From: Parasphingopyxis marina
GTDB taxonomy: Bacteria; Pseudomonadota; Alphaproteobacteria; Sphingomonadales; Sphingomonadaceae
DNA: 64,000 bases
NCBI RefSeq assembly: GCF_014237875.1
Contig: NZ_JACJVJ010000002.1
Span: 677,300 to 741,299, forward strand
Direction: 5' to 3'
The position numbers were made by a program, and so were the translations under genes. This document shows, piece by piece, positions 1 through 10,183 of the stretch; the stretch's first letter is position 1; each line of letters starts with the position of its first letter. The notes under the pieces are model-generated. The model saw only the letters and a program-made list of their open reading frames with translations, was not told where the DNA came from and did no database searches.

Positions 1-329
1 TCGCCCCTGTCCTATTTGGAAAATCCGTGAAACACAGGAACGATGCGTTGCGGACGTGCGATTCCTGGGCAGGGAGAGGCGGATAACGGGATAGGAGAGC
101 GGCGGGGGACAGCAGAGGGGGGATTACCCCCGACCTGTGTCAACCAGTGTCAACCGGGGCTTGGCGGGAAGGTGGGTGATTTCGAGGCCGCCCTTCGCTA
201 TCGCTCGGGAGTTTTTCGGGAGATTTTGCGCCCTGCCCCTCGCTGTCGCTCGGGAGATTTCGGGGAAAATGCGCCCAGCGCATTTTCTGTTTCGCGCGGC
301 TCCCCTCCGCTTCGCTTCGGGAGCATCAC
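1..329. other. Non-coding stretch before tRNA-Val
   Basis: I see no convincing gene here. The open frames lack ribosome binding sites and look like high-GC noise. The stretch holds one copy of a dispersed 30-bp repeat (128-157), a perfect 9-bp hairpin with a 3-nt loop (266-274 with 278-286, arm AAAATGCGC), and two near-identical segments around CGCTATCGCTCGGGAG (about 198-213) and CGCTGTCGCTCGGGAG (about 240-255), with a more degenerate third copy near 308-322. An upstream gene may end just outside the window. Confidence 0.6.
128..157 (-). repeat. Dispersed 30-bp repeat, copy A
   Basis: Read on the minus strand this contains CCGGTTGACACTGGTTGACA and continues CAGG, one mismatch, CGGGG. The same 30 bases, with that single difference, occur on the plus strand at 28915-28944. 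Internally the unit GGTTGACAC occurs twice in tandem at 10-bp spacing. The function is unknown; what is certain is the sequence identity. Confidence 0.75.
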
Positions 330-356
330 AAAAAGGCGTTCCCCGAACGTCTTTTT
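330..356 (-). terminator. Terminator of tRNA-Val
   Basis: A 12-bp stem (330-341 with 345-356, one G-U pair) closes a 3-nt loop. On the minus strand it ends in a run of five T. It lies 7 bases beyond the tRNA-Val 3' end, so it reads as the rho-independent terminator of that gene. The T/A runs on both sides would also allow it to act on the plus strand. Confidence 0.75.
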
Positions 357-363
357 ATGATGC

Positions 364-439
364 TGGTGGGCGCTGACAGGCTCGAACTGCCGACCCTCTC
401 GGTGTAAACGAGATGCTCTACCAACTGAGCTAAGCGCCC
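364..439 (-). tRNA. tRNA-Val (anticodon TAC)
   Basis: The minus strand folds into a complete cloverleaf. The acceptor stem is GGGCGCT paired with AGCGCCC, the D arm is TAGCTCAGTTGGTAGAGC, and the anticodon loop TTTACAC sits in a TCTCG/CGAGA stem, giving anticodon TAC. The T arm carries GTTCGAG, and an encoded CCA follows discriminator A. The length is 76 nt including CCA. A hairpin terminator follows at 330-356. Confidence 0.97.
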
Positions 440-544
440 GCACGGTTTCCGCTTTCGAAAACTGCGCTCCGCCCCTGCCAAAAGCGGCGGCCCAAAGCAA
501 GATGTGGTTGCAGGCCGGGATGAAGGGGGAGGCCCGGGGCGGGA

Positions 545-1474
545 TCAGCCCTCGCCATTTTCGCCGAGCGCGGCGAACCAGCGTTCCATCGCCTGGGTCG
601 CCTCGTCGGACAGGTCGATGAAGACGCGGCGGCCGTCGCGCGGATCGGAATGGCGGACGAACAGGCCGCGTTCCGTCATCGTGCGGATCCAGCGCAGCGC
701 GGTGGTCGGCGGCACGGCGGCGGCGATGCAGAGGCTGGAGACGGCGACCTGCCGCCCTTCCAGCCGCGCGGCCATCAGGTCGAGCAGCATGTCCCAGGCG
801 GGATCGGCGAACAGGTCCTCGTCGAAAAAGCGGGCGCGCAGGCGGCGCATGCGGATCTTGGCGCGGATATGATCGGCGCCCAATGTGCGCGGGGCCGTGC
901 GGAAGGCCGGGCGTGCCTCGGAGAGATGGCGGTCGCCGCGCGGGCCGTCGTCATGGGTCAGCTCTTCCAGCGCGCGGGCGATCCGGCCGACTTCCTCGCT
1001 CAGGCGCTGCAACCGGGTTTCGCCATGCTCGCTGCCGATATCGTGAAGCGCGAGCGACCGGCGGGACAGGGCTTCGCCAAGCGCGAGCGCGCAGTCCATC
1101 TCGTTGGGCGGGCAAAGGAGCGTCACATCGCCATGGCCGATCGCAGCGTCGACGATGTCGACAAGATCCATCGGAACCGAAACGACGCTGCGATACCGCC
1201 CGGCTTTCGCGCTTCGCGAAAGTTCGGCGACAAGCGCATCGAGGGCGGCACCGTGATCCTGGCCGATCTCGACCATGACGACGTCCAGCCCGATGGGACC
1301 GGAGAGCCGGTCCAGCGCCTCGCCGGGCGCCGTCGAGGTAACCACGCGCACCCGGGCAGCTTCGGCAACCAGCCGGCACCGGTTCTCGGCGGCGGCGCTG
1401 TCGCAGACGATCGCGACCGCGGACGCCGACGAGGCCTGGCCGATATCGGGTTCCCCATTCTCGTTATCGACCAT
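545..1474 (-). CDS. Pseudo-receiver / MarR-like winged-helix regulator
   Basis: This is a 309-residue predicted transcription regulator. The C-terminal ~90 residues look like a MarR-type winged helix: a helix-turn-helix around VSSLCIAAAVPPTTALRWI, then a wing with the DPRDGRR signature typical of MarR proteins. The first ~140 residues alternate strands and helices like a response-regulator receiver (VAIVCDSAAAENRCR, then LDVVMVEIG), but the phospho-acceptor Asp and conserved Lys are not in their usual contexts, so phosphorylation is doubtful. The ATG at 1474 is preceded by a GGGCGGG-like binding site. It stands alone; targets are unknown. The domain assignment is inference from pattern only. 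Confidence 0.7.
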   Translation of the reverse strand: MVDNENGEPDIGQASSASAVAIVCDSAAAENRCRLVAEAARVRVVTSTAPGEALDRLSGPIGLDVVMVEIGQDHGAALDALVAELSRSAKAGRYRSVVSVPMDLVDIVDAAIGHGDVTLLCPPNEMDCALALGEALSRRSLALHDIGSEHGETRLQRLSEEVGRIARALEELTHDDGPRGDRHLSEARPAFRTAPRTLGADHIRAKIRMRRLRARFFDEDLFADPAWDMLLDLMAARLEGRQVAVSSLCIAAAVPPTTALRWIRTMTERGLFVRHSDPRDGRRVFIDLSDEATQAMERWFAALGENGEG

Positions 1475-1677
1475 GATGCCCGCCCCCCGTTCGATCTATG
1501 TTCACCTTATTCGCGCCGAAGCGGACCGAGAAGTGCGGACTTGATCCGATTTGGGCCAAACGAGGAAAGGACGAAACATTCGCCGGTTAGGGCAAATCGT
1601 TCCGTCTCCCTATCGGCGGCGATAATATTATGGGCCTTAGAGGGCGCCGATTATATCCGTTTCGGAGTCAAATCGGT

Positions 1678-2403
1678 TCAGTTGGCCGCGGCCATTGCCT
1701 GGGCAGGCATGCGCTCGTCGAGCACCCATTCGAGCGCGGCCCCGGCATGAAGACTGGTCGTGTCGTATATCGGCAGTACATTGCTGGTCGGATTGACGAT
1801 CAAGGCCAGTTCCGCACAGCCCAGCACGACCGCTTCGTCGCCGGCTTTTTGCAGTTCGGCGATCACGGTCCGCATGGTCCGCTTGGATTCCACGCGCGCG
1901 TCGCCCTGGACCAGCTCGTCGAAAATGATGCGATCGATCTCGGCCATCCGCTCGGGGGCCGGCATGGAAAGCGTGACGCCCTGGCCCTGCAGCCGTTCGC
2001 GAAGAAAACCCTCGCGCATCGTGAAGCGCGTACCCAGCAACGCCGCGCGGCTTACACCGTCTGCCCTGATCGCCGCCACGGTCGCGTCAGCGACGTGGAG
2101 AACCGGCACAGACACCGCGCTGGCCACGTGATCGTACAATTTATGCATGGTGTTGGAGCACAGCATGATGCCTTCGGCTCCCGATCGTTCGAGCCGTTTC
2201 GCGGCATCGGCGAGATGGTCTCCCAGCCAGTCCCATTCACCCGCGACCAGCGCCTTTGCGATCGGATCGAAGTCCAGGCTCTCAAGAATAAGCGGTGCGT
2301 TGCTATGCCCTCCCAGCCGCCAGCGAACACCCCGGTTTATCTTCTCATAATAGATGGCGGTGGAGGCCCAACTCATGCCCCCGATCAGTCCCAGTTTTCT
2401 CAT
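1678..2403 (-). CDS. Aspartate/glutamate racemase family protein
   Basis: This 241-residue protein begins with KLGLIGGMSW, the signature opening of the cofactor-independent Asp/Glu racemase family (YgeA-like). The two catalytic cysteines are both present: Cys82 in LCSNTMHK and Cys196 in LGCAEL, where most relatives read GCTE. The family interconverts L- and D-amino acids through a two-thiol proton transfer in the cytosol, usually aspartate, glutamate or a broad set. The substrate cannot be told from sequence. It is a single gene on the minus strand between a regulator and the pnt operon. Confidence 0.88.
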   Translation of the reverse strand: MRKLGLIGGMSWASTAIYYEKINRGVRWRLGGHSNAPLILESLDFDPIAKALVAGEWDWLGDHLADAAKRLERSGAEGIMLCSNTMHKLYDHVASAVSVPVLHVADATVAAIRADGVSRAALLGTRFTMREGFLRERLQGQGVTLSMPAPERMAEIDRIIFDELVQGDARVESKRTMRTVIAELQKAGDEAVVLGCAELALIVNPTSNVLPIYDTTSLHAGAALEWVLDERMPAQAMAAAN

Positions 2404-2535
2404 TGCGGCCCCTAAGTTTCAATTCGGCGTGAATGAGAACGATGCAAAAGGGTTCCGGTTTCGCCCTTCGGGACGAGTCGGTCTATTTGTCCGATAAGGG
2501 ACGGAAAACGGCGCCGAACCGCCCCGGCGCAAATC

Positions 2536-3963
2536 CTAGTCGAGCGACTTCACGATATCCTCGCACATTTTTTTGGCGTCCGAGAGAAGCATCATCGTGT
2601 TGTCCATGTAGAAAACGTCGTTGTCGACGCCGGCATAGCCGACACCGCCCATCGAGCGCTTCACGAACAACACTGTCTTCGCGTTGGCAACGTCGAGGAT
2701 CGGCATGCCGTAGATCGGGGAGGACTTGTCGGTCTTGGCCGCAGGGTTTGTCACGTCATTGGCGCCGATGACGAACGCGATGTCGGCCTGGCCGAATTCC
2801 GAGTTGATGTCCTCCAGCTCGAACACTTCGTCATAGGGCACGTTCGCTTCGGCCAGCAGGACGTTCATATGGCCGGGCATGCGGCCGGCGACCGGATGGA
2901 TGGCGAACTTCACCTGGACGCCTTCTTCCTTCAGCATGTCGGCCATCTCGCGCAGCACATGCTGGGCTTGCGCGACGGCCATGCCGTAACCCGGCACGAT
3001 GATGACCTTTTCGGCCTGTTTCATCAGGAAGGCCGCGTCTTCGGCGCTGCCGCGCTTCCAGGGCCGGTCGGTGGCCGCCGCCGCGGCATCGCCGCCGCTC
3101 GCGGCACCGAAGCCGCCAGCAATGACGCTGATGAAGCTGCGGTTCATCGCCCGGCACATGATGTAGCTGAGGATTGCGCCAGACGACCCGACCAACGCGC
3201 CAGTTATGATCATCGCGGTATTGCCAAGCGTGAAGCCCATCGCCGCCGCCGCCCATCCCGAATAGCTGTTGAGCATGGAGACGACGACCGGCATGTCCGC
3301 GCCGCCAATCGGAATAATCAGCAAAAAGCCGATCAGGAAGGCGAGACCGGTGACCGTCCAGAACAGCCAGGGCGTATCGACGCGCGGAGCGGGCACGAAA
3401 TAGAAATAGGCGACAAGACCGACGATCGCGGCCAGCGTTCCCAGATTGATGACATGACGAGCCGGCAGCATGATCGGCGCGCCGGACATGTTGCCGTTCA
3501 ATTTTAGGAAGGCGATGACCGAGCCGGAAAAGGTGATCGCGCCGATCGCCACGCCAAGGCCCATTTCGACCCGGCTGACCGGCAGAAGAATGCCCGCCGC
3601 ATCGGTGATACCGAAGGCGCCCGGATTGAGATAGGCAGCCGCCGCGACCAGCACCGCCGCGAGACCGACAAGGCTGTGAAAGGCCGCAACGAGCTGTGGC
3701 ATCGCGGTCATCGCGATGCGCCGGGCAGTGATGAAGCCGATGCCGCCGCCGATCGCGATCGCAGCCAATATCTCGACAAGGCTCGCGACCTCATGCGTGA
3801 CCAACGTGGTGACGACGGCGATGAGCATACCGAGCATGCCGAAACGGTTGCCCGCCCTGCTCGATTCGGGACTCGAAAGCCCGCGCAGCGCGAGGATGAA
3901 GAGAACGCCCGAAGCGAGATATGCAAGCGCTACCCAGGCCGGGATAGGAGCGGCTTCATGCAC
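2536..3963 (-). CDS. pntB: NAD(P) transhydrogenase subunit beta
   Basis: This is the beta subunit of proton-translocating transhydrogenase, which drives hydride transfer from NADH to NADP+ with proton entry across the inner membrane. The N-terminal half (~270 residues) is a series of hydrophobic membrane spans. The C-terminal domain III carries the NADP site around VPGYGMAVAQAQ and the GANDVTNPAA segment. The length is 475 residues, slightly longer than the common ~460. I chose the GTG at 3963 because it overlaps the stop of pntAB by one base (TAGTG); an open frame continues upstream but inside pntAB. It is the last gene of the coxIV-pntAA-pntAB-pntB unit. Confidence 0.95.
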   Translation of the reverse strand: MHEAAPIPAWVALAYLASGVLFILALRGLSSPESSRAGNRFGMLGMLIAVVTTLVTHEVASLVEILAAIAIGGGIGFITARRIAMTAMPQLVAAFHSLVGLAAVLVAAAAYLNPGAFGITDAAGILLPVSRVEMGLGVAIGAITFSGSVIAFLKLNGNMSGAPIMLPARHVINLGTLAAIVGLVAYFYFVPAPRVDTPWLFWTVTGLAFLIGFLLIIPIGGADMPVVVSMLNSYSGWAAAAMGFTLGNTAMIITGALVGSSGAILSYIMCRAMNRSFISVIAGGFGAASGGDAAAAATDRPWKRGSAEDAAFLMKQAEKVIIVPGYGMAVAQAQHVLREMADMLKEEGVQVKFAIHPVAGRMPGHMNVLLAEANVPYDEVFELEDINSEFGQADIAFVIGANDVTNPAAKTDKSSPIYGMPILDVANAKTVLFVKRSMGGVGYAGVDNDVFYMDNTMMLLSDAKKMCEDIVKSLD

Positions 3964-4256
3964 TATTTGCGCTCCTTCTTCTTGTACATGGCGAGCATGC
4001 GTTCGGTGACCGCGAAGCCACCGAAGATATTCACCGAAGCCAGCGCGATGCCGACAAGGCCGAGCCATTTCGCCGCCTCGCCGCCCGCGGTGCTACCAGC
4101 GGCGGCCGCGATCAACGCGCCGACGATAATGACGGAGGAGATCGCGTTGGTGACGCTCATCAGCGGCGTGTGCAGCGCCGGCGTCACCGACCAGACGACA
4201 TAATAGCCCACAAAGCAGGCCATCACGAAGATCGAGAGGATCGAGATGAAGTCCAT
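3963..4256 (-). CDS. pntAB: NAD(P) transhydrogenase subunit alpha, membrane part
   Basis: This 97-residue protein is the separate membrane portion of the alpha subunit, as in the three-gene arrangement known from Rhodospirillum. It shows three hydrophobic spans and the conserved SVTPALHTPLMSVTNAIS segment that lies in the proton channel domain. It starts ten bases after pntAA ends and its stop overlaps the pntB start. The C-terminus is a basic cytosolic tail (KKKERK). Confidence 0.95.
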   Translation of the reverse strand: MDFISILSIFVMACFVGYYVVWSVTPALHTPLMSVTNAISSVIIVGALIAAAAGSTAGGEAAKWLGLVGIALASVNIFGGFAVTERMLAMYKKKERK

Positions 4257-4266
4257 GGCCTGCCCC

Positions 4267-5397
4267 CTAGCTCCCCTTGAGCCGCTCGTTGATGACCGCG
4301 CCGCCGCGGGTGAGCGTTACCCCTTGAACGATTTCGTCGTCTTCGGGCAGCACCGGCTTTTTTGTTTCCTCGTCCCAGAAGGCCGAGAGAAAGTTGTAGA
4401 GGTTGCGCGCATAGAGCGATGACGTATCGGCGGCGAGGCGGCCGGGGACGTTGCGATGGCCGACGATCTTGACGCCATGCTTGACGACGACTTCGCCCGG
4501 AGACGCGCCCTCGACATTGCCGCCCTGTTCGACGGCGAGGTCGACGATTACACTGCCGGGCTTCATCGTCGCGATCTGTGCGTCCGATATCAGCCGCGGC
4601 GCCGGCCGGCCGGGGATCAGCGCGGTGGTGATCACGATGTCCTGCTTGGCGATGTGCGCGGATACCAGCTCGGCCTGGGCCTTCTGATATTCTTCTGACA
4701 TTTCCGTGGCGTAACCACCTGTGCCTTCGCCTTCGATACCCGCCACCTCTTCGACGAAGATCGGCTTCGCGCCGAGCGAGAGGATCTGTTCCTTGGTGGC
4801 AGCGCGGACATCGGTCGCCGAGACCTGGCCACCGAGCCGCCGCGCCGTCGCGATCGCCTGCAGGCCCGCAACGCCGACGCCCATCACGAACACCTTGGCC
4901 GCCGAAACAGTGCCGGCGGCGGTCATCATCATCGGGAAGGCGCGGCCATATTCCGATGCCGCATCGAGCACCGCCTTGTAGCCGGAAAGGTTCGATTGCG
5001 AGGAGAGGACGTCCATCGATTGCGCGCGGGTGATCCGCGGCATGAATTCCATCGCCAGCGCCTCGACCCCGGCCTTCGCGTAGGAATCAACGCGTTCGCG
5101 TTGCCCGAAGGGATCGAGCGTGCCGACCAGCCAGGCGCCCGCTTTCGCCCCGCCGAGCGAATCGGGGTCGGGCCCGCGCACGCAGAACACCGCATCGGCA
5201 TCCGCGAGGACCTGTCCCCTTTCGCCAACTTTCGCGCCCGCTTCGGCAAATTCCGCGTCGGAAATGCCCGCCTGGGCCCCTGCCCCTGCCTCGACCGCCA
5301 TGTCGGCGCCCAGGGCGATGAATTTCTTCGCCGTTTCCGGCGTTGCGGAGACCCGCGTTTCCTGCGGGTCGGTTTCCTTGAGGACCGCTATCTTCAA
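4267..5397 (-). CDS. pntAA: NAD(P) transhydrogenase subunit alpha, soluble part
   Basis: This is the NAD(H)-binding domain I of the transhydrogenase (376 residues). The RAQSMDVLSSQSNLSGY loop (about residues 124-140) and the nucleotide-binding GVGVAG (173-178), followed by DVRAATKEQ, are diagnostic. I place the start at a TTG at 5397, because KIAVLKE is where family members begin and because it lies 16 bases after the coxIV stop. An ATG at 5445 is in frame but would sit inside coxIV. No strong ribosome binding site precedes the TTG, so translational coupling to coxIV is plausible. Confidence 0.92.
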   Translation of the reverse strand: MKIAVLKETDPQETRVSATPETAKKFIALGADMAVEAGAGAQAGISDAEFAEAGAKVGERGQVLADADAVFCVRGPDPDSLGGAKAGAWLVGTLDPFGQRERVDSYAKAGVEALAMEFMPRITRAQSMDVLSSQSNLSGYKAVLDAASEYGRAFPMMMTAAGTVSAAKVFVMGVGVAGLQAIATARRLGGQVSATDVRAATKEQILSLGAKPIFVEEVAGIEGEGTGGYATEMSEEYQKAQAELVSAHIAKQDIVITTALIPGRPAPRLISDAQIATMKPGSVIVDLAVEQGGNVEGASPGEVVVKHGVKIVGHRNVPGRLAADTSSLYARNLYNFLSAFWDEETKKPVLPEDDEIVQGVTLTRGGAVINERLKGS

Positions 5398-5413
5398 AGG
5401 AGGAGCGCCCGGC

Positions 5414-5557
5414 TCAAGTAATTGCCACGATCGCGATGATCGCAAGGATGATGGAGCCGGCGGTTCCCCATTTCAGCATGGTTAGAAAGCCGGAATAGGT
5501 ATTCGTGTGCGCGGGATAATCCATGTCAGGATGCCGCTCGCCATTGGTTTCGACCAT
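5414..5557 (-). CDS. aa3-type cytochrome c oxidase subunit IV
   Basis: This is a 47-residue single-span membrane protein: a polar start (MVETNGERHPDMDYPAHTNT), a central YSGFLTMLKWGT and a hydrophobic C-terminal helix rich in Ile and Ala. This matches the small bacterial aa3-oxidase subunit IV family (the Rhodobacter/Paracoccus type), which packs against the oxidase core. In Sphingomonadales it commonly lies upstream of pntAA, as here. The gene is short enough to be missed by length cut-offs. It heads the pnt operon, with a palindrome (5581-5601) just upstream. Confidence 0.85.
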   Translation of the reverse strand: MVETNGERHPDMDYPAHTNTYSGFLTMLKWGTAGSIILAIIAIVAIT

Positions 5558-5580
5558 TATAAATCCCTGTCCCCGAAACT

Positions 5581-5601
5581 GGTTCGACACCGTGTCTAAC
5601 C
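5581..5601. promoter_or_regulatory. Palindromic operator-like site upstream of coxIV-pnt
   Basis: The 21-bp GGTT-n-GACAC-n-GTGTC-n-AACC is a near-perfect palindrome whose centre lies about 34 bases before the coxIV ATG. This is the right place and shape for a dimeric repressor or activator site controlling the coxIV-pnt operon. I cannot name the regulator. Confidence 0.4.
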
Positions 5602-5727
5602 GTCGCTCCGCCCCTCCTCAAGCGGATTCGCGCGGAAAAACGGCGATCATGGTGATCGACCAGCTTTAAGGCCGCTTTTACTCCGCCGCGTCTATGGCAC
5701 GAGGTTCAATCGAGGACGGGGAATTCG

Positions 5728-7167
5728 ATGCCTGAAGAGCGGGCGCGCGCATTACTGCTGATCGACGACGAACCGGCCCAGGGAAGGCTGATCGCCGCCA
5801 TCGCCGCGCGTGCGGGCTGGCGCAGCCTGCGCGCCGAAAGCGGCAGCGATGCGATGCTACTGCTCGGTTCGGAAGAAACCGATACCATCGATGCCGTCTT
5901 GCTCGATCTCTGGTCGCCGCGTTCGGATGGCGTCGAACTGATCGGCCTGCTCTCCGCCCAATATCCGACGCTCCCGATCCTCGTCATCACCGCGCAATCC
6001 AAGGTATCGATCGCGGTCGACGCAATGCGCGCGGGCGCCACCGATTTTCTCGCCAAGCCGATCGCGCCCGACCGGCTGATCCGGGCGCTCAACGCCGCCA
6101 CCCATGCGCAGCAGCATCGCGGCGAGTTGCGCCCGCTCACCGAAAAGGTCGCCCAGACGCTGCCCTTCGACGAGATCGTCGGCTCCTCGCCCGAATTCCG
6201 CGCCGCGCTTGCGATCGCCGCCAAGGCCGCCCGCTCGCGCGTGCCCGTTTTGCTCGAAGGCGAACCCGGCGTCGGCAAGGAAGTGTTCGCCCGCGCCGTC
6301 CATGCGGCAAGCCCGCGCTCCAAACGGCCGCTCTTTTCCCTGCATTGCGGCGCGACCCCGCCGAACCTGATCGAATCGGAACTGTTCGGCCATGAGAAAG
6401 GCGCGTTCACCGGGGCCTTCGAACGGCATGTCGGCAAACTGGCCGAGGCCGAAGGCGCGACCCTGTTCATCGACGAGATCACGGCGATCCCGTTCGACGT
6501 GCAGGCAAAGCTCGCAAAAGCCCTGGAGACCGGCACGATCCGCGCGATCGGTGCCCGGCGGACGATCGATTTCGACGTCCGCCTGATCGCCGGCGCCAAC
6601 AGCGACCTCCTCGAACAGGTGACCGCCGGAAATTTTCGTGAAGACCTCTACTATCGGCTCAATATCGTCGGCCTCACAATCCCGCCGCTGCGCAAGCGCG
6701 CCGGCGATATCCCGCCGCTCGCCCGCCACCTGCTGACGCGGATCGCTAGCCAGCCGGGCATGAAGGCGCTCGGCGTGACCGACGACGCGCTTTCGCTGCT
6801 GATGCGTTACGACTGGCCGGGCAATGTCCGCCAATTGCAGGACACGCTTTTCCGCGCGGCCATCGGCTGCGAAGGCGCGGCGCTGACCTCCGCCGACTTT
6901 CCGGAAATCGCCGATGCGATCCGCCTGATACAGGGGCGCCCCGGCGAAACATCGAACATGATCCATGCTTTTGCCGACGGGCCGGGCGTGGCCCTGTATG
7001 AAGCCGACGGCAATCTGAGGCCGCTCGCCGACATCGAGGCGGACGTGATCCGCCTCGCCATCGGCCATTATCGCGGCCGGATGACCGAGGTCGCCCGGCG
7101 GCTGGGGATCGGGCGTTCGACGCTTTACCGCAAGCTTGCGGAACTGGGCATCGACAGCGCGGCCTAG
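5728..7167 (+). CDS. Sigma-54-dependent NtrC-family response regulator
   Basis: This is a 479-residue three-domain activator. The receiver (about 8-125) has the acidic pair DD, phospho-acceptor Asp60 in LLDLW and the Lys of AKPI. The AAA+ domain has Walker A GEPGVGKE, an intact GAFTGA loop that contacts sigma-54, and Walker B LFIDEI. The C-terminal Fis-type helix-turn-helix ends in GRSTLYRKLAELGI. It should activate sigma-54 promoters by ATP hydrolysis after phosphorylation. No partner kinase is adjacent. Its stop shares four bases (CTAG, 7164-7167) with the convergent folP stop. Confidence 0.92.
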   Translation: MPEERARALLLIDDEPAQGRLIAAIAARAGWRSLRAESGSDAMLLLGSEETDTIDAVLLDLWSPRSDGVELIGLLSAQYPTLPILVITAQSKVSIAVDAMRAGATDFLAKPIAPDRLIRALNAATHAQQHRGELRPLTEKVAQTLPFDEIVGSSPEFRAALAIAAKAARSRVPVLLEGEPGVGKEVFARAVHAASPRSKRPLFSLHCGATPPNLIESELFGHEKGAFTGAFERHVGKLAEAEGATLFIDEITAIPFDVQAKLAKALETGTIRAIGARRTIDFDVRLIAGANSDLLEQVTAGNFREDLYYRLNIVGLTIPPLRKRAGDIPPLARHLLTRIASQPGMKALGVTDDALSLLMRYDWPGNVRQLQDTLFRAAIGCEGAALTSADFPEIADAIRLIQGRPGETSNMIHAFADGPGVALYEADGNLRPLADIEADVIRLAIGHYRGRMTEVARRLGIGRSTLYRKLAELGIDSAA

Positions 7168-8279
7168 ACCAGCGGCGCCAGCGCCGCGTCGCGAAGGCCG
7201 CGCCATATGCGCAAGGCCTGGATGCTTTCGAAGACATCGTGAACGCGGAGCAGCTGTACGCCCTGCGCCGCGCCCTGGGTTACCAGCGCCAGAGATCCGC
7301 CAAGGCGCTCGTCCGCCGATGCTTCGTTCGACAGCGCGCCAATCAGCCGCTTGCGGCTGGCGCCGAGCATGATCGGGCAGCCGATACCGTGGAACAGCGA
7401 CAGGCCGTTGAGCACGGCAAGATTATGCTGGACCTTCTTGCCGAAGCCGATGCCCGGATCGACGACGATTTTTTCGCGCGCGATTCCGGCCTCGACCAGC
7501 GCATCGACGCGATCCTTCAGCCAGTCATACACCTCGACCAGCGGATCGGAATACTCCTCGTTCTTGTGAAGTTCGTCGCGCTTGCCCGGATGATGCATGA
7601 CGATCACCGGGCAACCAGCCTTGGCGACGGCTTCCACCGCGCGGTCGTCAAAGCGGAGCCCGCTGACATCATTGACGATGGTCGCGCCCGCCGCCAGCGC
7701 CGCCTCCATCACGCTCGCCTTGCGCGTGTCGATAGAGACCGCGATGCCGGACGCCGCCAGCTTTTCGATCACCGGCACGACCCGTTCGATCTCGTCGCCC
7801 TCCCAGACGTCCGCCGATCCCGGCCGCGTCGATTCGCCGCCGACATCGATCAGCGCCGCGCCGTCGGACGCCATCGCGAAACCCGCATCGGCCGCGGCTT
7901 GCGGATCGCTGTCATGCTTGCCGCCGTCCGAAAAACTGTCGGGCGTGCAATTGAGGATGGCAGCAACAATCGGCTCGTCGAAACGCAAGGTCCGTTGGCC
8001 AAGGGTGAAAGGCGCACGCGGCGCTTCGATCCGGGTGATGGTTTGCGCGGCGGCCTGGGCCTGGCCTTCGCCGAGCCCTGCGAGAAAACCCTCCAGTTCG
8101 GTTATCGGCACCAGTGGCGCGGAAACCCGTTTCCCGCCATCGACCACAATCACTTCGAAGGCGCTGAACCAGAGCAGCCCGCCCGCCAGCCGCTTCACCT
8201 GGTCGTCCAGGCCAAAGGGCGCATCGACGAAAGCGGTGGGCCGGAAATAGAGTTCGGCGCTTGGGGGAATGTCGGTCAT
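7164..8279 (-). CDS. folP: Dihydropteroate synthase
   Basis: This enzyme condenses p-aminobenzoate with hydroxymethyl-dihydropterin diphosphate in folate synthesis and is the sulfonamide target. Family signatures are present: ILNCTPDSFSDGG, DVGGESTRPGS, SIDTRK, NDVSG, and GASRKRLIG near the end. At 371 residues it is ~100 longer than the usual core because of an N-terminal extension (residues 1-~100) that does not resemble the barrel. It starts 19 bases after ccrM ends and is probably cotranscribed with it. Confidence 0.95.
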   Translation of the reverse strand: MTDIPPSAELYFRPTAFVDAPFGLDDQVKRLAGGLLWFSAFEVIVVDGGKRVSAPLVPITELEGFLAGLGEGQAQAAAQTITRIEAPRAPFTLGQRTLRFDEPIVAAILNCTPDSFSDGGKHDSDPQAAADAGFAMASDGAALIDVGGESTRPGSADVWEGDEIERVVPVIEKLAASGIAVSIDTRKASVMEAALAAGATIVNDVSGLRFDDRAVEAVAKAGCPVIVMHHPGKRDELHKNEEYSDPLVEVYDWLKDRVDALVEAGIAREKIVVDPGIGFGKKVQHNLAVLNGLSLFHGIGCPIMLGASRKRLIGALSNEASADERLGGSLALVTQGAAQGVQLLRVHDVFESIQALRIWRGLRDAALAPLV

Positions 8280-8298
8280 GGCGTGGGCTTAGCCGTTC

Positions 8299-9622
<1,324 letters not shown>

Positions 9623-9624
<2 letters not shown>

Positions 9625-10183
9625 AAATATCGAGCAATGTCTGCGCGACCGGCGCGAAGCTGCGCCGATGGAGCGGGCATGGGCCGTGGCGGCGGAGCGC
9701 TTCGATATGGGCCGCCGTCGGATAGCCCTTGTTGCTTTCCCAGCCATAATGCGGGTGCTTTTGCGCCGCCTCGCGCATCATCCGGTCCCGCACTTCCTTG
9801 GCGATGATCGAGGCCGCCGAGATGCAGGGATGGATCGCATCGCCCCCGATCACCGCTTCCGCGCCGTAACGCCAGTCGGGCAGCCTGTTGCCGTCGACCA
9901 GGATATGGCCGGGCTCGGTTTCGAGCGCTTCGACCGCGCGGCGCATCGCGACCAGGGTCGCCTGCAGGATATTGATCCGGTCGATTTCTTCCGGCTCGGC
10001 GATGCCGACACCGACGACGCAGCTTTGCCGGATCAGGATTTCGAGTTGGCCCCGCCTCTTGGCCGAAAGCTTTTTCGAATCGTCGAGCCCGTCGATTCCC
10101 TCAGCGCACAGGATCACCGCCGCCGCGACGACCGGCCCGGCGAGTGGCCCCCGCCCCGCTTCGTCGACACCGGCGACAATCAC
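9623..10183 (-). CDS. rnhB: Ribonuclease HII
   Basis: This 186-residue enzyme cleaves the RNA strand of RNA-DNA hybrids and starts removal of single ribonucleotides from DNA. The opening [20 protein letters not shown] contains the first active-site acids; DDSKKLS and the C-terminal HPHYGW..KGYPT segment are also family marks. I chose the GTG at 10183 because it overlaps the thiD stop (GTGA) and puts the conserved core at residue 2; the longer open frame upstream lies inside thiD. It is the last gene of the glmM operon. Confidence 0.94.
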
